Assembly (NCBI GenBank): GCA_913019905.1 | Contig: CAJVZD010000034.1 | Location: forward strand, 1 to 48,176 | Reading direction: 5' to 3' | Source of the DNA: an uncultured Cellvibrionales bacterium | Lineage (GTDB): Bacteria; Pseudomonadota; Gammaproteobacteria; Pseudomonadales; Dasaniaceae | Length of the DNA stretch: 48,176 nt | Shown here: piece by piece, positions 17,472 to 26,472 of the stretch | Position numbering within the stretch: position 1 is the first letter of the stretch | Layout of the letters: the number at the start of each line of letters is the position of its first letter | The notes under the pieces: generated by a model | What the model saw: the letters and a program-made list of their open reading frames with translations, nothing else | Database searches by the model: none | What the model was told of the DNA's origin: nothing | Position numbers and translations under genes: made by a program

Positions 17472-19649
17472 ATGACTGGTACGAAAGACCCACAAAAACA
17501 CCTCAAAAAGGACCGCATTCTAGATACGAGCCTGCAGTTAATCGTCCGGTGGGCCAAGGAACCGATAAAGAACTACTTCGAATTACTGGATGAACGATTA
17601 TTCAAGCTTGCCCAAAGCTCCGATAACAACCATGACCAAGCAAATTATTTTCAAGTAAGAAGCGATATTAATAACAACAGAGGCATCATTGATCAACTTT
17701 TTTTCGAACACCTTTCCAAAGCTTTTCGGAATTACAAAGAAGGCCTGCCTACCGCTTCCGACTTTACAGTGGACCCGGAATTCGGGAAAACCGACACACT
17801 AACATTAGTTGACAAAACTGAACTCGAAGAAACGTTAGCCATCGCATCGATGAGCCGCAGAACCAGCAGCGAATGCTCAGAATTATTGTACGCACTAAAC
17901 CAAAGACTATCAGTATTGCGCGGTGGAAAAATAACGAACGAACAAGGCAACCCTGTTGGCCCTGCCGTTTTTGCGGAGGCAATACAATACGCCCTCTCGG
18001 AACTCACCCTGGACAACAAAGTAAAGCTGGTCGTATATAAAGTTTTCGAATTTTGCGTTATGGGCAGACTTCGATATTTATACGATTTACTCAACGAGGA
18101 ATTTATAAACCAGGGACTACTAACTAATCTTGGCTTTCATGTCAAAAAAGATCCGCCAAACCAGAAACCCGAGCCTCCTCCAGAAGGACAAACCATCAAA
18201 GAATTGGCGACGGAATTTCAAGTAAACAATAGTCAGGCATCCATACAAAATCAGGTACGTTTAATTCACGCAATTCGAATATTACAGACTCGACTTGCCG
18301 CGCAGAATCCAGCAGTGAAAATTAAAGGGGCAGCGACGCTGCCAACGCCGCAGATTATTGCCGAAATCCAACAATTGCAGCAAAACGCGGGCTCTCTTTT
18401 AGGCTCAATGAAAACCCCGATGGCGGTTGGCGCAAGTAACGCTACCGCCTTTCATGTCCAGGCAGAGAAGGAAGCGAGAAAGAGTGACGAAATAGACGGC
18501 AACGTCATCACTATTGTCGGATTACTTTTTGAATTTATGCTAGACGAACAACAGCTGCCAGACACCATAAAAACACTTTTGAGCTATCTTCATACACCTT
18601 TCCTAAAAATCGCATTGCAGGATAAAGAATTTTTCAACCGCCCCGAACACCCGGCAAGACAATTGCTGAACAGCCTCGTTGCCGCGGGAGAGCACAGCAT
18701 TGAGCCTTCCGAAAAAAATAAAGGCGAGGTTTTTCAAAAAATCAAGTCCGTTGTTCAACGTTTACTAGACGAATACAATGATAATGTTCGCTTGTTTTCG
18801 GAACTGGCCTTTGAATTTAATAATTATTTACGTCAGTATTCTCGACGAATTGAATTAACAGAAAAACGCTCAATGCAGGCCGCTCAAGGCGAGACCAAGC
18901 TAAAGGAAATACGGTTAAAAGTAGACACCTATATAAAGACTAAAACTGGTAAAATAAAACTTCCAACAGCTATCCAAACCTTACTGTTCGAACCGTGGGC
19001 TAACTTCCTTTCGTTTAATCTTTTGCGGTACGGCTCCCAAAGCGAACAGTGGAAACAAGCGGCTCAAGTCGTCGACGATATCCTTTGGTACTGCCAACCC
19101 CACGACATTGACAACGATTTTCACGCCAAAAAACGCATTGAGGAACTACAGGCATCACTCCCGCCAATTTTGTACGCGGGCTTTGAAATGGTAGGCTACG
19201 ATAACAATCAAGGAATTGTGTTGCTACAGGCCCTGCATAGCGGACAAGATAACGATCTGGAGTCACAAGAAAGCAGAACTGTTATTGCGCCGACGGCTAC
19301 CGACATTGACCAAGTTGACATAGGAAAACATGCTGAATTGATGGCGAAAAATGACGTCCTAATCATGAAGCTAAAGAAATTGAAAGCTGGTGCCTGGTTT
19401 GATTTCGACGCAAAATCAACCAACCCCCAGCGAGTAAAGCTCGCTTGGGTCAACTCCAAAACACTGCATTTTATGTTTGTAAATAGCCTGGGCCAACAGA
19501 TGGCCCTAAAGAGCGCAGAACAGCTAGCATCAGAAATGCGAACAGGCAATATAAAGGTCAACAATCGACTTCAGCAAAAACCATTCTTTGAAAAAGCCAT
19601 GGAAAGAGTGTTAGACCAATTGCAAAGAAAAGAAACAAAATTCAGTTAG
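17472..19649 (+). CDS. DUF1631 family protein
   Basis: A large 725-residue, mostly helical protein of the DUF1631 family, found in gammaproteobacteria and sometimes mislabelled as thymidine phosphorylase; its role is not established. Recognisable parts are the N-terminal RILDTSLQLIVRWAKEPIKNYFELLDERLF, the central SSLGSMKTP-like region (AGSLLGSMKTP), FLKIALQDKEFFNRPEHPARQLLNSL, and the C-terminal LKAGAWFDFDAKSTNPQRVKLAWVN. That last segment resembles a PilZ-like beta domain and is followed by a helix. No signal peptide or membrane helix is seen. A PilZ gene follows 56 bp later, so a link to c-di-GMP signalling is plausible but inferred. The ATG at 17472 has AAGGGA upstream. Confidence 0.85.
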   Translation: MTGTKDPQKHLKKDRILDTSLQLIVRWAKEPIKNYFELLDERLFKLAQSSDNNHDQANYFQVRSDINNNRGIIDQLFFEHLSKAFRNYKEGLPTASDFTVDPEFGKTDTLTLVDKTELEETLAIASMSRRTSSECSELLYALNQRLSVLRGGKITNEQGNPVGPAVFAEAIQYALSELTLDNKVKLVVYKVFEFCVMGRLRYLYDLLNEEFINQGLLTNLGFHVKKDPPNQKPEPPPEGQTIKELATEFQVNNSQASIQNQVRLIHAIRILQTRLAAQNPAVKIKGAATLPTPQIIAEIQQLQQNAGSLLGSMKTPMAVGASNATAFHVQAEKEARKSDEIDGNVITIVGLLFEFMLDEQQLPDTIKTLLSYLHTPFLKIALQDKEFFNRPEHPARQLLNSLVAAGEHSIEPSEKNKGEVFQKIKSVVQRLLDEYNDNVRLFSELAFEFNNYLRQYSRRIELTEKRSMQAAQGETKLKEIRLKVDTYIKTKTGKIKLPTAIQTLLFEPWANFLSFNLLRYGSQSEQWKQAAQVVDDILWYCQPHDIDNDFHAKKRIEELQASLPPILYAGFEMVGYDNNQGIVLLQALHSGQDNDLESQESRTVIAPTATDIDQVDIGKHAELMAKNDVLIMKLKKLKAGAWFDFDAKSTNPQRVKLAWVNSKTLHFMFVNSLGQQMALKSAEQLASEMRTGNIKVNNRLQQKPFFEKAMERVLDQLQRKETKFS

Positions 19650-19705
19650 CAAAGTACAGCTAACAAAAATTGTAATGATATTTTTCAAGTCCAAAAGGAA
19701 AGACG

Positions 19706-20050
19706 ATGGCCGACCAATCGGATAGAAAGCTTGAGCGAAAAGAACTTAGCCACTCTATCGTCATAGACGACGTTATAAATGGTGGTGTGTTTGGAGAACT
19801 GATCAATGTGACTACCGATGGTTTAATGGCTATCACTAGTGAGGAAATTGCAACGCAATCAATATTCCAATTGTCGCTGCGACTTCCTAAAGAAATTGAG
19901 GGAAGCAACAATATAAGCCTTGGGGCCGATTGCCTTTGGTGCAGAAAAGCGGATAATTTTCACCGCTACTGGGCGGGCTTTCAAATTATTGATGCCTCCG
20001 ATACCGCCCTCATGCAATTAAAAATATTGGTCGAAGAATACTCCAAATAA
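19706..20050 (+). CDS. PilZ domain protein, putative c-di-GMP receptor
   Basis: A 114-residue single-domain protein with the arrangement expected of c-di-GMP-binding PilZ domains. RxxxR is at residues 7-11 (RKLER), and about 25 residues later NVTTDG fits the (D/N)xSxxG loop with Thr in place of Ser. The beta strands continue through FQLSLRLPKEI and WAGFQIIDA. RxxxR binds the guanines and phosphates in known PilZ proteins. AAAGGAA lies 5-7 bases before the ATG. It probably shares a transcript with the DUF1631 gene. Both sets of binding residues are present, so binding is likely. Confidence 0.85.
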   Translation: MADQSDRKLERKELSHSIVIDDVINGGVFGELINVTTDGLMAITSEEIATQSIFQLSLRLPKEIEGSNNISLGADCLWCRKADNFHRYWAGFQIIDASDTALMQLKILVEEYSK

Positions 20051-20200
20051 GCTTTCCAAATGCTCCCTTACTAAGAATCGAGGAAAACAACAATAAGGAT
20101 CCAGAGACATCCGCAACACTTCCTTCTATCTTGTCAGGATCCACCGCCGCCAACAAATTGATAGACCTCGTAATTGCGTGAGTTAATGGCTGTTACCATA

Positions 20201-20229
20201 TTCACCGCGACGCTCTTTGCGAGTATAAT
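20201..20229 (+). promoter_or_regulatory. candidate promoter of aminotransferase gene
   Basis: TTCACC (20201-20206) and a perfect TATAAT (20224-20229) are separated by 17 bp. The -35 box matches in 4 of 6 bases. The spacing and -10 are optimal for sigma-70. The start site would be near 20236, about 60 nt before the aminotransferase start. Confidence 0.5.
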
Positions 20230-20294
20230 TTCAACCAAAACCAGCCTCAAAGCCAAGAGGCCTTTCACTGCTTAATTAAAATGAGGACTTTACG

Positions 20295-21575
20295 TTGCAC
20301 CTTGACCAAGCAACTTCGGAACAGCTACGCGAGCAAGAAAGCCTGCTGCGAGAAAAGTACACCCAATTCCAACAGGAAAATCTAAACCTCGACTTGACTA
20401 GAGGTAAGCCCAACACGGCTCAATTAGACTTATCCAACGAGCTGGACGGCATACTGAATGACAATTATGTTGATAAAACCGGCACTGATTTACGTAACTA
20501 TGGTGGAATCGACGGAATCGCTGAAGCAAAAGCACTCTTTGCAAAGGTGATCGGCCTCGAACCCGAAGATATGCTGATTGGGGGAAATGGCAGCCTACCT
20601 CTCATGTATTTTTGTGCTCACACAGCTCTGCATCACGGCTTACGCGGCTCCGACAGCGCCTGGTCAAAGGAAAGCACGGCGATAAAATTCCTTGCACCCG
20701 TTCCGGGCTATGACAGACATTTTGCTGCCTGTGAACACTTAGGCATTGAGTTAATTCCGGTCGATATGGATGGCGATGGTCCAGACATGGACAAAGTGGA
20801 AGCGATGGTAAAAGCCGATGCTGACATCAAGGGAATCTGGTGTGTACCGAGGTTTTCTAACCCTACCGGGGTAGTTTATTCTGACGAGACAGTTTCGCGT
20901 ATCGCCAAATTAGGCAACATTGCTGGCCCCAACTTTGTCGTATTTTGGGATAATGCCTACGCAGTACATGCATTTGAAGAAGCAGCTCCCGAGCTGGCTA
21001 ATATAATGGACTGCTGCCGAGCAGAAGGCACAGAAGACAATATATTACTGTTTGGATCGACATCAAAGATCACTCTCGCTGGGGCAGGTGTCGCCTTTTT
21101 GGGCGGGTCCTCAACCAATATAACCAGCCTAAAAAAGAATCTGGGATATTCGACCATTGGTCCAGATAAAATCAACCAATTGAGACACGTAAAATTCATC
21201 AAGGACGCAGCCAACCTTAGCGCACACATGGCGAAACACGCAAAAATAATAAAGCCGCGATTTGATGCCGTCTTGGAAAAATTACAAGATTCGCTCGGAC
21301 ACGCAAATATGGGAGCTTGGACAAAACCCCAGGGCGGCTATTTCGTGTCATTTGATAGCTTGCCAGGACTGGCGCGAGAAATTGTCAAGTTAGCAAGCGA
21401 TGTCGGTGTAAAGCTAACACCAGCTGGAGCAACGTTCCCCTATGGGAAAGACCCGGCCGACAAGAACATTCGCCTCGCTCCCACCTTCCCGAGCGTAAGG
21501 GAAATCGAAAAGGCCATGGATGTGTTTGTGGTCTGCGTTCAACTGGCATCGATAAGGCAAAAACTGGGCGAATGA
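20295..21575 (+). CDS. class I/II aminotransferase (aspartate aminotransferase-like)
   Basis: A PLP-dependent fold type I aminotransferase of the MocR-like aspartate aminotransferase type. The N-terminus LNLDLTRGKPNTAQLDLS, the middle FLAPVPGYDRHFAACEHLGIELIPVDMD, CVPRFSNPTGVVYSDETV with WDNAYAVH, and the internal lysine in LLFGSTSKITLAGAGVAFLGG that would carry PLP are all visible. Near the C-terminus NIRLAPTFPSVREIEKAM supplies the carboxylate-binding Arg. The start is a TTG at 20295, supported by TGAGGA 7 bases upstream; the ATG at 20281 is in another frame. The substrate cannot be fixed from sequence, though aspartate is likely. It is 426 residues and a single gene. Confidence 0.9.
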   Translation: MHLDQATSEQLREQESLLREKYTQFQQENLNLDLTRGKPNTAQLDLSNELDGILNDNYVDKTGTDLRNYGGIDGIAEAKALFAKVIGLEPEDMLIGGNGSLPLMYFCAHTALHHGLRGSDSAWSKESTAIKFLAPVPGYDRHFAACEHLGIELIPVDMDGDGPDMDKVEAMVKADADIKGIWCVPRFSNPTGVVYSDETVSRIAKLGNIAGPNFVVFWDNAYAVHAFEEAAPELANIMDCCRAEGTEDNILLFGSTSKITLAGAGVAFLGGSSTNITSLKKNLGYSTIGPDKINQLRHVKFIKDAANLSAHMAKHAKIIKPRFDAVLEKLQDSLGHANMGAWTKPQGGYFVSFDSLPGLAREIVKLASDVGVKLTPAGATFPYGKDPADKNIRLAPTFPSVREIEKAMDVFVVCVQLASIRQKLGE

Positions 21576-21666
21576 TGACAGCTCGACACTAGCGTATGCA
21601 AAACGTGCAAAGGGACGCTCTGTAGTGGCATCCCAGAACAACACCTCATGCTTTAGGTCATGGATA

Positions 21667-21718
21667 GGACTGTGTGACCGGACTGTGTGATAAGATTCTT
21701 CGACAAGACCGACAGTCC
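21667..21718. repeat. GGACTGT direct pair with inverted third copy
   Basis: GGACTGTGTGA occurs at 21667-21677 and again at 21680-21690, a 13-bp period. The inverted core ACAGTCC is at 21712-21718. The cluster lies in the 287-bp region between the aminotransferase and DUF1820 genes, which converge. It could fold as alternative hairpins in a 3' UTR or bind a protein. Confidence 0.4.
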
Positions 21719-21786
21719 TCTATCTACAATTTTCCCGGATCCGACTTTTCAGGCAATTATAGACCGGCGTGACTGCCTATCTTCGA

Positions 21787-21822
21787 TTATCTATTGCTCT
21801 TATCTATTACCTATTATCTATT
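21787..21822. repeat. three copies of TTATCTATT
   Basis: TTATCTATT is found at 21787-21795, 21800-21808 and 21814-21822, with spacing 13 and 14 bp and mostly conserved flanks (GC, AC, GC). It is a short degenerate tandem array in a non-coding stretch just beyond the 3' end of the DUF1820 gene. No function is evident. Confidence 0.4.
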
Positions 21823-21862
21823 GCCACCTGAAGAGGCATGTCTAAAAGCGCGCGATGACTGG

Positions 21863-22207
21863 TTAGTCCTTACCGCCATTCACTGGCCTCGCTCCGCCAG
21901 GCAAGGGGAAGGCCGATACATTACTACCACTGGTGGCATCAACGATTTTGCCGACGCCCTCTTTTTCCACTTCGTCAATACGAATAATGGAGTGCAAGGG
22001 AATGTATGATCGCGAAACGCCACTAAATTCACTTTTCAGCTTTTCTTCGCCGGGATCAACAATCATTTGACTGCGCCCTCCAAAAACGAACTCCTCTGCC
22101 TCAATAAATCCATACATTTCACTTTGATAGATTGCCTTCGCATAAAGCTCGTAAACTTTATTCTGGTTAAGGAAAATGATTTTATAAATGGGAATAATCT
22201 CGGCCAT
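21863..22207 (-). CDS. DUF1820 family protein
   Basis: A small cytoplasmic protein of the DUF1820 family with no assigned function. The family core is clear: PIYKIIFLNQNKVYELYAKAIY, then MYGFIEAEEFVFGGRS and SEFSGVSRSYIPLHSIIRIDEV. The ATG at 22207 giving MAEIIPIYK is chosen because it begins at the family core; the in-frame extension to 22285 adds 26 residues without family sequence. The protein is 114 residues, and the last 15 or so (FPLPGGARPVNGGKD) look like a variable tail. The gene sits divergently next to miaB, an arrangement also seen in pseudomonads. Confidence 0.88.
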   Translation of the reverse strand: MAEIIPIYKIIFLNQNKVYELYAKAIYQSEMYGFIEAEEFVFGGRSQMIVDPGEEKLKSEFSGVSRSYIPLHSIIRIDEVEKEGVGKIVDATSGSNVSAFPLPGGARPVNGGKD

Positions 22208-22323
22208 GAAGCGCGTAACCTTTCTTTTTACGGTGAAATACTGACGAAGCTGCGCCAAAACCGACGCGATTGAGCATTTTAACACAATGAGTTCAATAAA
22301 TACCCCGCTTTCATACTTTACTG

Positions 22324-22329
22324 TATAAT
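22324..22329 (+). promoter_or_regulatory. candidate -10 box of miaB
   Basis: A perfect TATAAT lies 75 bp before the miaB ATG, in the 197-bp region shared with the divergent DUF1820 gene. No good -35 hexamer is found at 16-18 bp, so the promoter may rely on an activator or a poor -35. Confidence 0.35.
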
Positions 22330-22404
22330 GCTGATCGCAATTTTCAGCTAGGTCTACTGGTCTAAGTTTCGATCACGGATTATAAAGATAGGTATCAGAT
22401 TAAA

Positions 22405-23802
22405 ATGACAGATTTTGTTACGCCGGAAAACATCCAGGCAATAGCGATAGACGCTGAAAAATCAAGCTCAACTCAACCTAAGAAGCTCTATATTAAAACG
22501 CACGGCTGCCAGATGAATGAATACGATTCTGATCGCCTGCAAGATTTATTGGGCGTGAGCCATGGACTAGTAACAACAGACAATCCAGACGAAGCAGATG
22601 TCTTACTACTCAATACCTGCTCGATTCGCGAAAAAGCACAAGAGAAAGTATTTCACCAACTCGGACGCTGGAAGCACCTAAAGGAACATAATCCTGATGT
22701 TATCATCGGGGTCGGCGGCTGTGTTGCCAGCCAAGAGGGCAACGCAATTGGCAAAAGAGCCCCTTTTGTCGACTTGATATTTGGCCCCCAAACGCTACAC
22801 AGAGTCCCCGGCATGATCGATGCCAAGAAACCAGACGGCCCCGTGTTGGTCGATGTTACCTTTCCAGAAATAGAAAAGTTTGACGCCTTGCCGGAACCGT
22901 CGGTTGACGGCCCTAGCGCTTTCGTCTCAATAATGGAAGGATGCTCCAAGTATTGCACGTTCTGCGTGGTACCCTATACCCGAGGCGAAGAAGTTAGCCG
23001 CCCCTTCGACGATGTTATTGCTGAGATAGCACATTTGTCCACGAAAGGCGTTAAGGAAGTCAACCTGCTCGGCCAAAATGTTAACGCCTACAGAGGGGAA
23101 AACCATCTAGGCGACGTCATTGAATTTGCCGAATTATTGAGCTTTGTTGCCGCGGTGCCTGGCATTGAGCGTATTCGATACACAACCTCACATCCCGTTG
23201 AATTTAGCGACGCACTAATCAATGCTTACGCCGACATTCCCGAATTGGTTGATCACTTGCACTTGCCCGTACAAAGCGGTTCAAACCGTATATTAGCGGC
23301 CATGAAACGCGGCCATACGCGAAACGAATACATCGAAAAACTCAACCGCTTGCGAATAATCAGACCCAACATTAGCTTTTCGTCGGATTTTATCATCGGT
23401 TTTCCCGGTGAAACGGAAGACGACTTTCAAGACACTATGAGCATGATTGCGGAAATTGGCTTCGACTTATCATTTAGCTTCATATATAGCGCCCGACCTG
23501 GAACCCCTGCCGCCGAACTGGACGACACCACACCGGAACCTGTAAAAAAGGAGAGACTACAAGCCCTTCAACAACGCATCAATCAACAAGCTCAACAAAT
23601 AAGTCGCCAGATGGTCGGTAACGATGAGCGTATTTTGGTAACCGGAGTATCCAGGAAAGACCCCGGACAACTTCAAGGACGAACTGAGAATAACCGCGTT
23701 GTCAATTTTTCCTCAACAGATCAATCACTTATAGGAAACTTTGTCTCAGTTCGTGTATCCGAAGCGCTGCCCAACTCTTTACGTGGCGCACTCATCGAGT
23801 AA
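22405..23802 (+). CDS. miaB: tRNA-2-methylthio-N6-dimethylallyladenosine synthase MiaB
   Basis: MiaB is a radical SAM methylthiotransferase that modifies i6A37 next to the anticodon in tRNAs. The N-terminal cluster domain carries three cysteines, in [12 protein letters not shown] (Cys35), [11 protein letters not shown] and GVGGCVASQ. The radical SAM CxxxCxxC is GCSKYCTFC near residues 174-182. [10 protein letters not shown] and [12 protein letters not shown] are family motifs, and a TRAM domain ends the protein ([18 protein letters not shown]). At 465 residues the length is slightly above E. coli. It heads the block leading to phoH, ybeY and corC, an order conserved in gammaproteobacteria. 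Confidence 0.97.
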   Translation: MTDFVTPENIQAIAIDAEKSSSTQPKKLYIKTHGCQMNEYDSDRLQDLLGVSHGLVTTDNPDEADVLLLNTCSIREKAQEKVFHQLGRWKHLKEHNPDVIIGVGGCVASQEGNAIGKRAPFVDLIFGPQTLHRVPGMIDAKKPDGPVLVDVTFPEIEKFDALPEPSVDGPSAFVSIMEGCSKYCTFCVVPYTRGEEVSRPFDDVIAEIAHLSTKGVKEVNLLGQNVNAYRGENHLGDVIEFAELLSFVAAVPGIERIRYTTSHPVEFSDALINAYADIPELVDHLHLPVQSGSNRILAAMKRGHTRNEYIEKLNRLRIIRPNISFSSDFIIGFPGETEDDFQDTMSMIAEIGFDLSFSFIYSARPGTPAAELDDTTPEPVKKERLQALQQRINQQAQQISRQMVGNDERILVTGVSRKDPGQLQGRTENNRVVNFSSTDQSLIGNFVSVRVSEALPNSLRGALIE

Positions 23803-23842
23803 ATGGTAAAAAAACATCGATAAATTACTGTGCTCGAATCGC

Positions 23843-23870
23843 TTTACATAAGCCATAATCGGTATATGCT
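23843..23870 (+). promoter_or_regulatory. candidate promoter of phoH/ybeZ
   Basis: TTTACA (23843-23848, 5 of 6) and TATGCT (23865-23870, 4 of 6) are 16 bp apart in the 137-bp gap after miaB. This would allow phoH-ybeY-corC to be expressed separately from miaB. Confidence 0.35.
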
Positions 23871-23939
23871 TGAGCTATAGGCTTACCGAACTAGGCAAAC
23901 AACAGCAACTACTTATTGTAATGGTCTAATTGATTCAAT

Positions 23940-24992
23940 TTGAAAACGACATCTAGCAAAACCTCCGACTCCTCGACGGCTTCTCGCTCCACCCATTCTT
24001 TAAGCCTCGAGCCAAACGACTCGCGCGCGCTAGCCACTCTTTCAGGCCAATTTGACGAACATTTTCGCCAAATCGAGCAGCGCCTGGCGGTAGTGATCAA
24101 AAACCGCGGTAACAAATTTGAAATCAGCGGCGATAATGATGCTATTGACTGTGCCAATGTGTTGCTGAAAAAGATGTACCAAGACGCGTTAGAAGGCGTT
24201 GCGATTAATCCTGAAACAATACATTTGAACTTACAGGAATCGGGACTGACATCACTCCAAGAGGCTTACAACTCACATTCTGTTGAGCCGATTACAATTA
24301 TTCATACCAAAAAAATGACGATAAAACCTCGCGGAAAAAACCAGCAAGGTTATGTTCGTTCGGTAGTGAATCACGACATAAATTTCGGTATTGGTCCGGC
24401 CGGAACCGGCAAAACCTATTTAGCGGTGGCCTGTGCGGTACAGGCAGTAATGAACGACGAGGTTCAGAGAATACTTCTCGTGCGACCTGCTGTTGAAGCC
24501 GGTGAGAAACTCGGTTTTTTGCCGGGAGATTTGGCCCAAAAAATTGATCCGTATTTACGCCCGCTATACGACGCGCTATACGAAATGCTGGGCGTCGAAA
24601 CAGTCACCAAAATGATCGAAAGAAACATCATCGAAATAGCGCCTCTCGCGTTCATGCGAGGCAGAACGTTAAACGATTCTTTTATCATTTTAGACGAAGC
24701 GCAAAACACCACCAAAGAGCAGATGAAGATGTTTTTGACTCGGATCGGTTTTGGCTCCACTGCCGTCATAACAGGCGATGCGACCCAAATAGATCTACCG
24801 AGGGGACAACAATCTGGGTTGACACACGCCATTAAGATTCTGGACGCGGTAGAGGGCATCAGTTTTACCTATTTTCAATCCAAAGATGTCGTCCGACACC
24901 CCATTGTTCAGCGAATTGTCGACGCCTACGAGCTAATTGAAAATGAGCCGTCGTCGCTAGACAATCGAAGTCGAGATAATAACCAGCAGTGA
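23940..24992 (+). CDS. ybeZ: PhoH family ATPase YbeZ
   Basis: A cytoplasmic P-loop NTPase of the PhoH family that commonly works with the endoribonuclease YbeY in rRNA maturation and RNA quality control. Walker A is GPAGTGKT (about residues 152-159), Walker B is FIILDEAQN, and LEPNDSRALATLSGQFDEHFRQIEQRL starts the family N-terminus. The first possible start is a TTG at 23940 after an in-frame TGA; no ATG occurs before the conserved domain and no clear ribosome site precedes it, so the Ser/Thr-rich first 20 residues are uncertain. It ends 12 bp before ybeY. At 350 residues the length is normal. Confidence 0.94.
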   Translation: MKTTSSKTSDSSTASRSTHSLSLEPNDSRALATLSGQFDEHFRQIEQRLAVVIKNRGNKFEISGDNDAIDCANVLLKKMYQDALEGVAINPETIHLNLQESGLTSLQEAYNSHSVEPITIIHTKKMTIKPRGKNQQGYVRSVVNHDINFGIGPAGTGKTYLAVACAVQAVMNDEVQRILLVRPAVEAGEKLGFLPGDLAQKIDPYLRPLYDALYEMLGVETVTKMIERNIIEIAPLAFMRGRTLNDSFIILDEAQNTTKEQMKMFLTRIGFGSTAVITGDATQIDLPRGQQSGLTHAIKILDAVEGISFTYFQSKDVVRHPIVQRIVDAYELIENEPSSLDNRSRDNNQQ

Positions 24993-25004
24993 TACGTTCG
25001 CCTC

Positions 25005-25463
25005 ATGAATCTTAGTCTGGACTGTCAAATCGCAACCGATAACCGTGATATTCCCACGCTTACTGACATTGAATTGTGGGTGTCTGTAGCAATAGGCCAG
25101 CGAATGGATAATGCGCAAATCTGCGTTCGCATCGTCGACGAGGACGAAATCGCAGGACTTAATTTCAACTATCGCGCCAAAAACACGCCGACGAACGTAT
25201 TGTCGTTCCCAGCAGATCTTCCAGATTATATTGATTTACCAATACTGGGGGACCTAGTGGTGTGTGCACCTGTCGTAAACAGGGAAGCAATCGATCAGGA
25301 AAAATTCAGCCAATCTCATTGGGCTCATATGATTATTCACGGCACCTTACATTTATTGGGCTATGATCACATTAATGACGACGATGCTGTCGCTATGGAA
25401 AACTTGGAAATCGAACTTTTGAGTTCTTTGAATATTGCCAATCCGTACGAAATTAGCCATTAA
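25005..25463 (+). CDS. ybeY: endoribonuclease YbeY
   Basis: YbeY is a zinc endoribonuclease needed for 16S rRNA 3'-end maturation and late ribosome quality control. The UPF0054 signature HGTLHLLGYDH near residue 114 supplies the three zinc-binding histidines. NTPTNVLSFP and GDLVVC earlier are also family motifs. The protein is 152 residues, normal for the family. It lies between its usual partners phoH and corC. Confidence 0.96.
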   Translation: MNLSLDCQIATDNRDIPTLTDIELWVSVAIGQRMDNAQICVRIVDEDEIAGLNFNYRAKNTPTNVLSFPADLPDYIDLPILGDLVVCAPVVNREAIDQEKFSQSHWAHMIIHGTLHLLGYDHINDDDAVAMENLEIELLSSLNIANPYEISH

Positions 25464-25514
25464 GCAAACTAATATCCACTAACACATAGAAGAAAAGGAA
25501 GAAATTCAACCGCC

Positions 25515-26360
25515 ATGAGCGAAGACCGATTAAGCACCGATCCAGACGACAAAACCTGGATCGAAAAAATAGCACACGCCTTTTCTTCAGAACCAAAATC
25601 TCGTCAAGAGTTAATGGCCATTCTCGAAGTCGCAAAAAACAATGAAGTCATAGATCATGACGCCATCAGCATTATAGATGGCGCGATGAAAGTATCCGAG
25701 ATGCAGGCACGGGAGATTATGATCCCTCGCACCCAAATGAAGGTCATTAATCTCGCGCAACCACTGGAAGAAATACTACCTCTGATTATCGAAAGTGCAC
25801 ATTCGCGCTATCCTGTTATTGGCGAAAACACAGATAAAGTTTTAGGAATATTACTCGCTAAAGATTTACTTCCACAACTGCTCAAAAAAGAGATAGACGA
25901 GTTTGACATTGCTTCACTTATTCGTACGGCGACAGTGGTGCCCGAAAGCAAGCGGCTCAATGTTCTGTTACGCGAATTTCGGGAAAAACGCAATCACATG
26001 GCGATCGTCATTGATGAATACGGCGGCGTAGCAGGACTGGTAACTATAGAAGATGTACTCGAAGAAATTGTGGGCGAAATCGAAGACGAACACGATGTCG
26101 AACCTGATACTTTTATAAAAAAACTGGCGGAGAATGACTACATCATTAAAGCCTTAACGCCTATCGACGATTTTAATGAGGAATTTGATACGGACTTAAG
26201 TGATGACGAATTTGATACTATCGGAGGAATTATCCTCCAGCAGTTCGGACATTTACCCAGGCGTAATGAAGTGACCACTATTAATGGCTTTCAATTCAAA
26301 GTTCTCAATGCAGATAACCGCCAGGTTCATTTACTACGAATGTCGGCCACCGCAGAATGA
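25515..26360 (+). CDS. corC: CorC/YbeX CBS-domain transporter-associated protein
   Basis: Family members have been linked to Mg2+/Co2+ handling and, in E. coli YbeX, to ribosome metabolism. The protein has no membrane segment. Two CBS domains follow residue 65, with MIPRTQMKVINL, HSRYPVIGENTDKVLGILLAKDLL and MAIVIDEYGGVAGLVTIEDVLEEIVGEIEDE. A CorC_HlyC domain then ends the protein with DLSDDEFDTIGGIILQQFGHLPRRNE. At 281 residues the length is normal. It lies 51 bp after ybeY and before lnt, the standard order. Confidence 0.95.
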   Translation: MSEDRLSTDPDDKTWIEKIAHAFSSEPKSRQELMAILEVAKNNEVIDHDAISIIDGAMKVSEMQAREIMIPRTQMKVINLAQPLEEILPLIIESAHSRYPVIGENTDKVLGILLAKDLLPQLLKKEIDEFDIASLIRTATVVPESKRLNVLLREFREKRNHMAIVIDEYGGVAGLVTIEDVLEEIVGEIEDEHDVEPDTFIKKLAENDYIIKALTPIDDFNEEFDTDLSDDEFDTIGGIILQQFGHLPRRNEVTTINGFQFKVLNADNRQVHLLRMSATAE

Positions 26361-26472
26361 CTTTCGTCAAGGAGATAAAGACTTGATACCTGATGACTTC
26401 AATACCTGAACGGTATCGGTCTTACCTTACTATCAAAACTCTAATTTACTAAAAGCAGCTAATAATATAATA

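Noticed and set aside
17399..17593. 64-codon + strand frame overlapping the start of the DUF1631 gene
   Set aside because: No ribosome site, and it overlaps the first 120 bases of a recognised gene; its leader hairpin is better explained as a UTR element.
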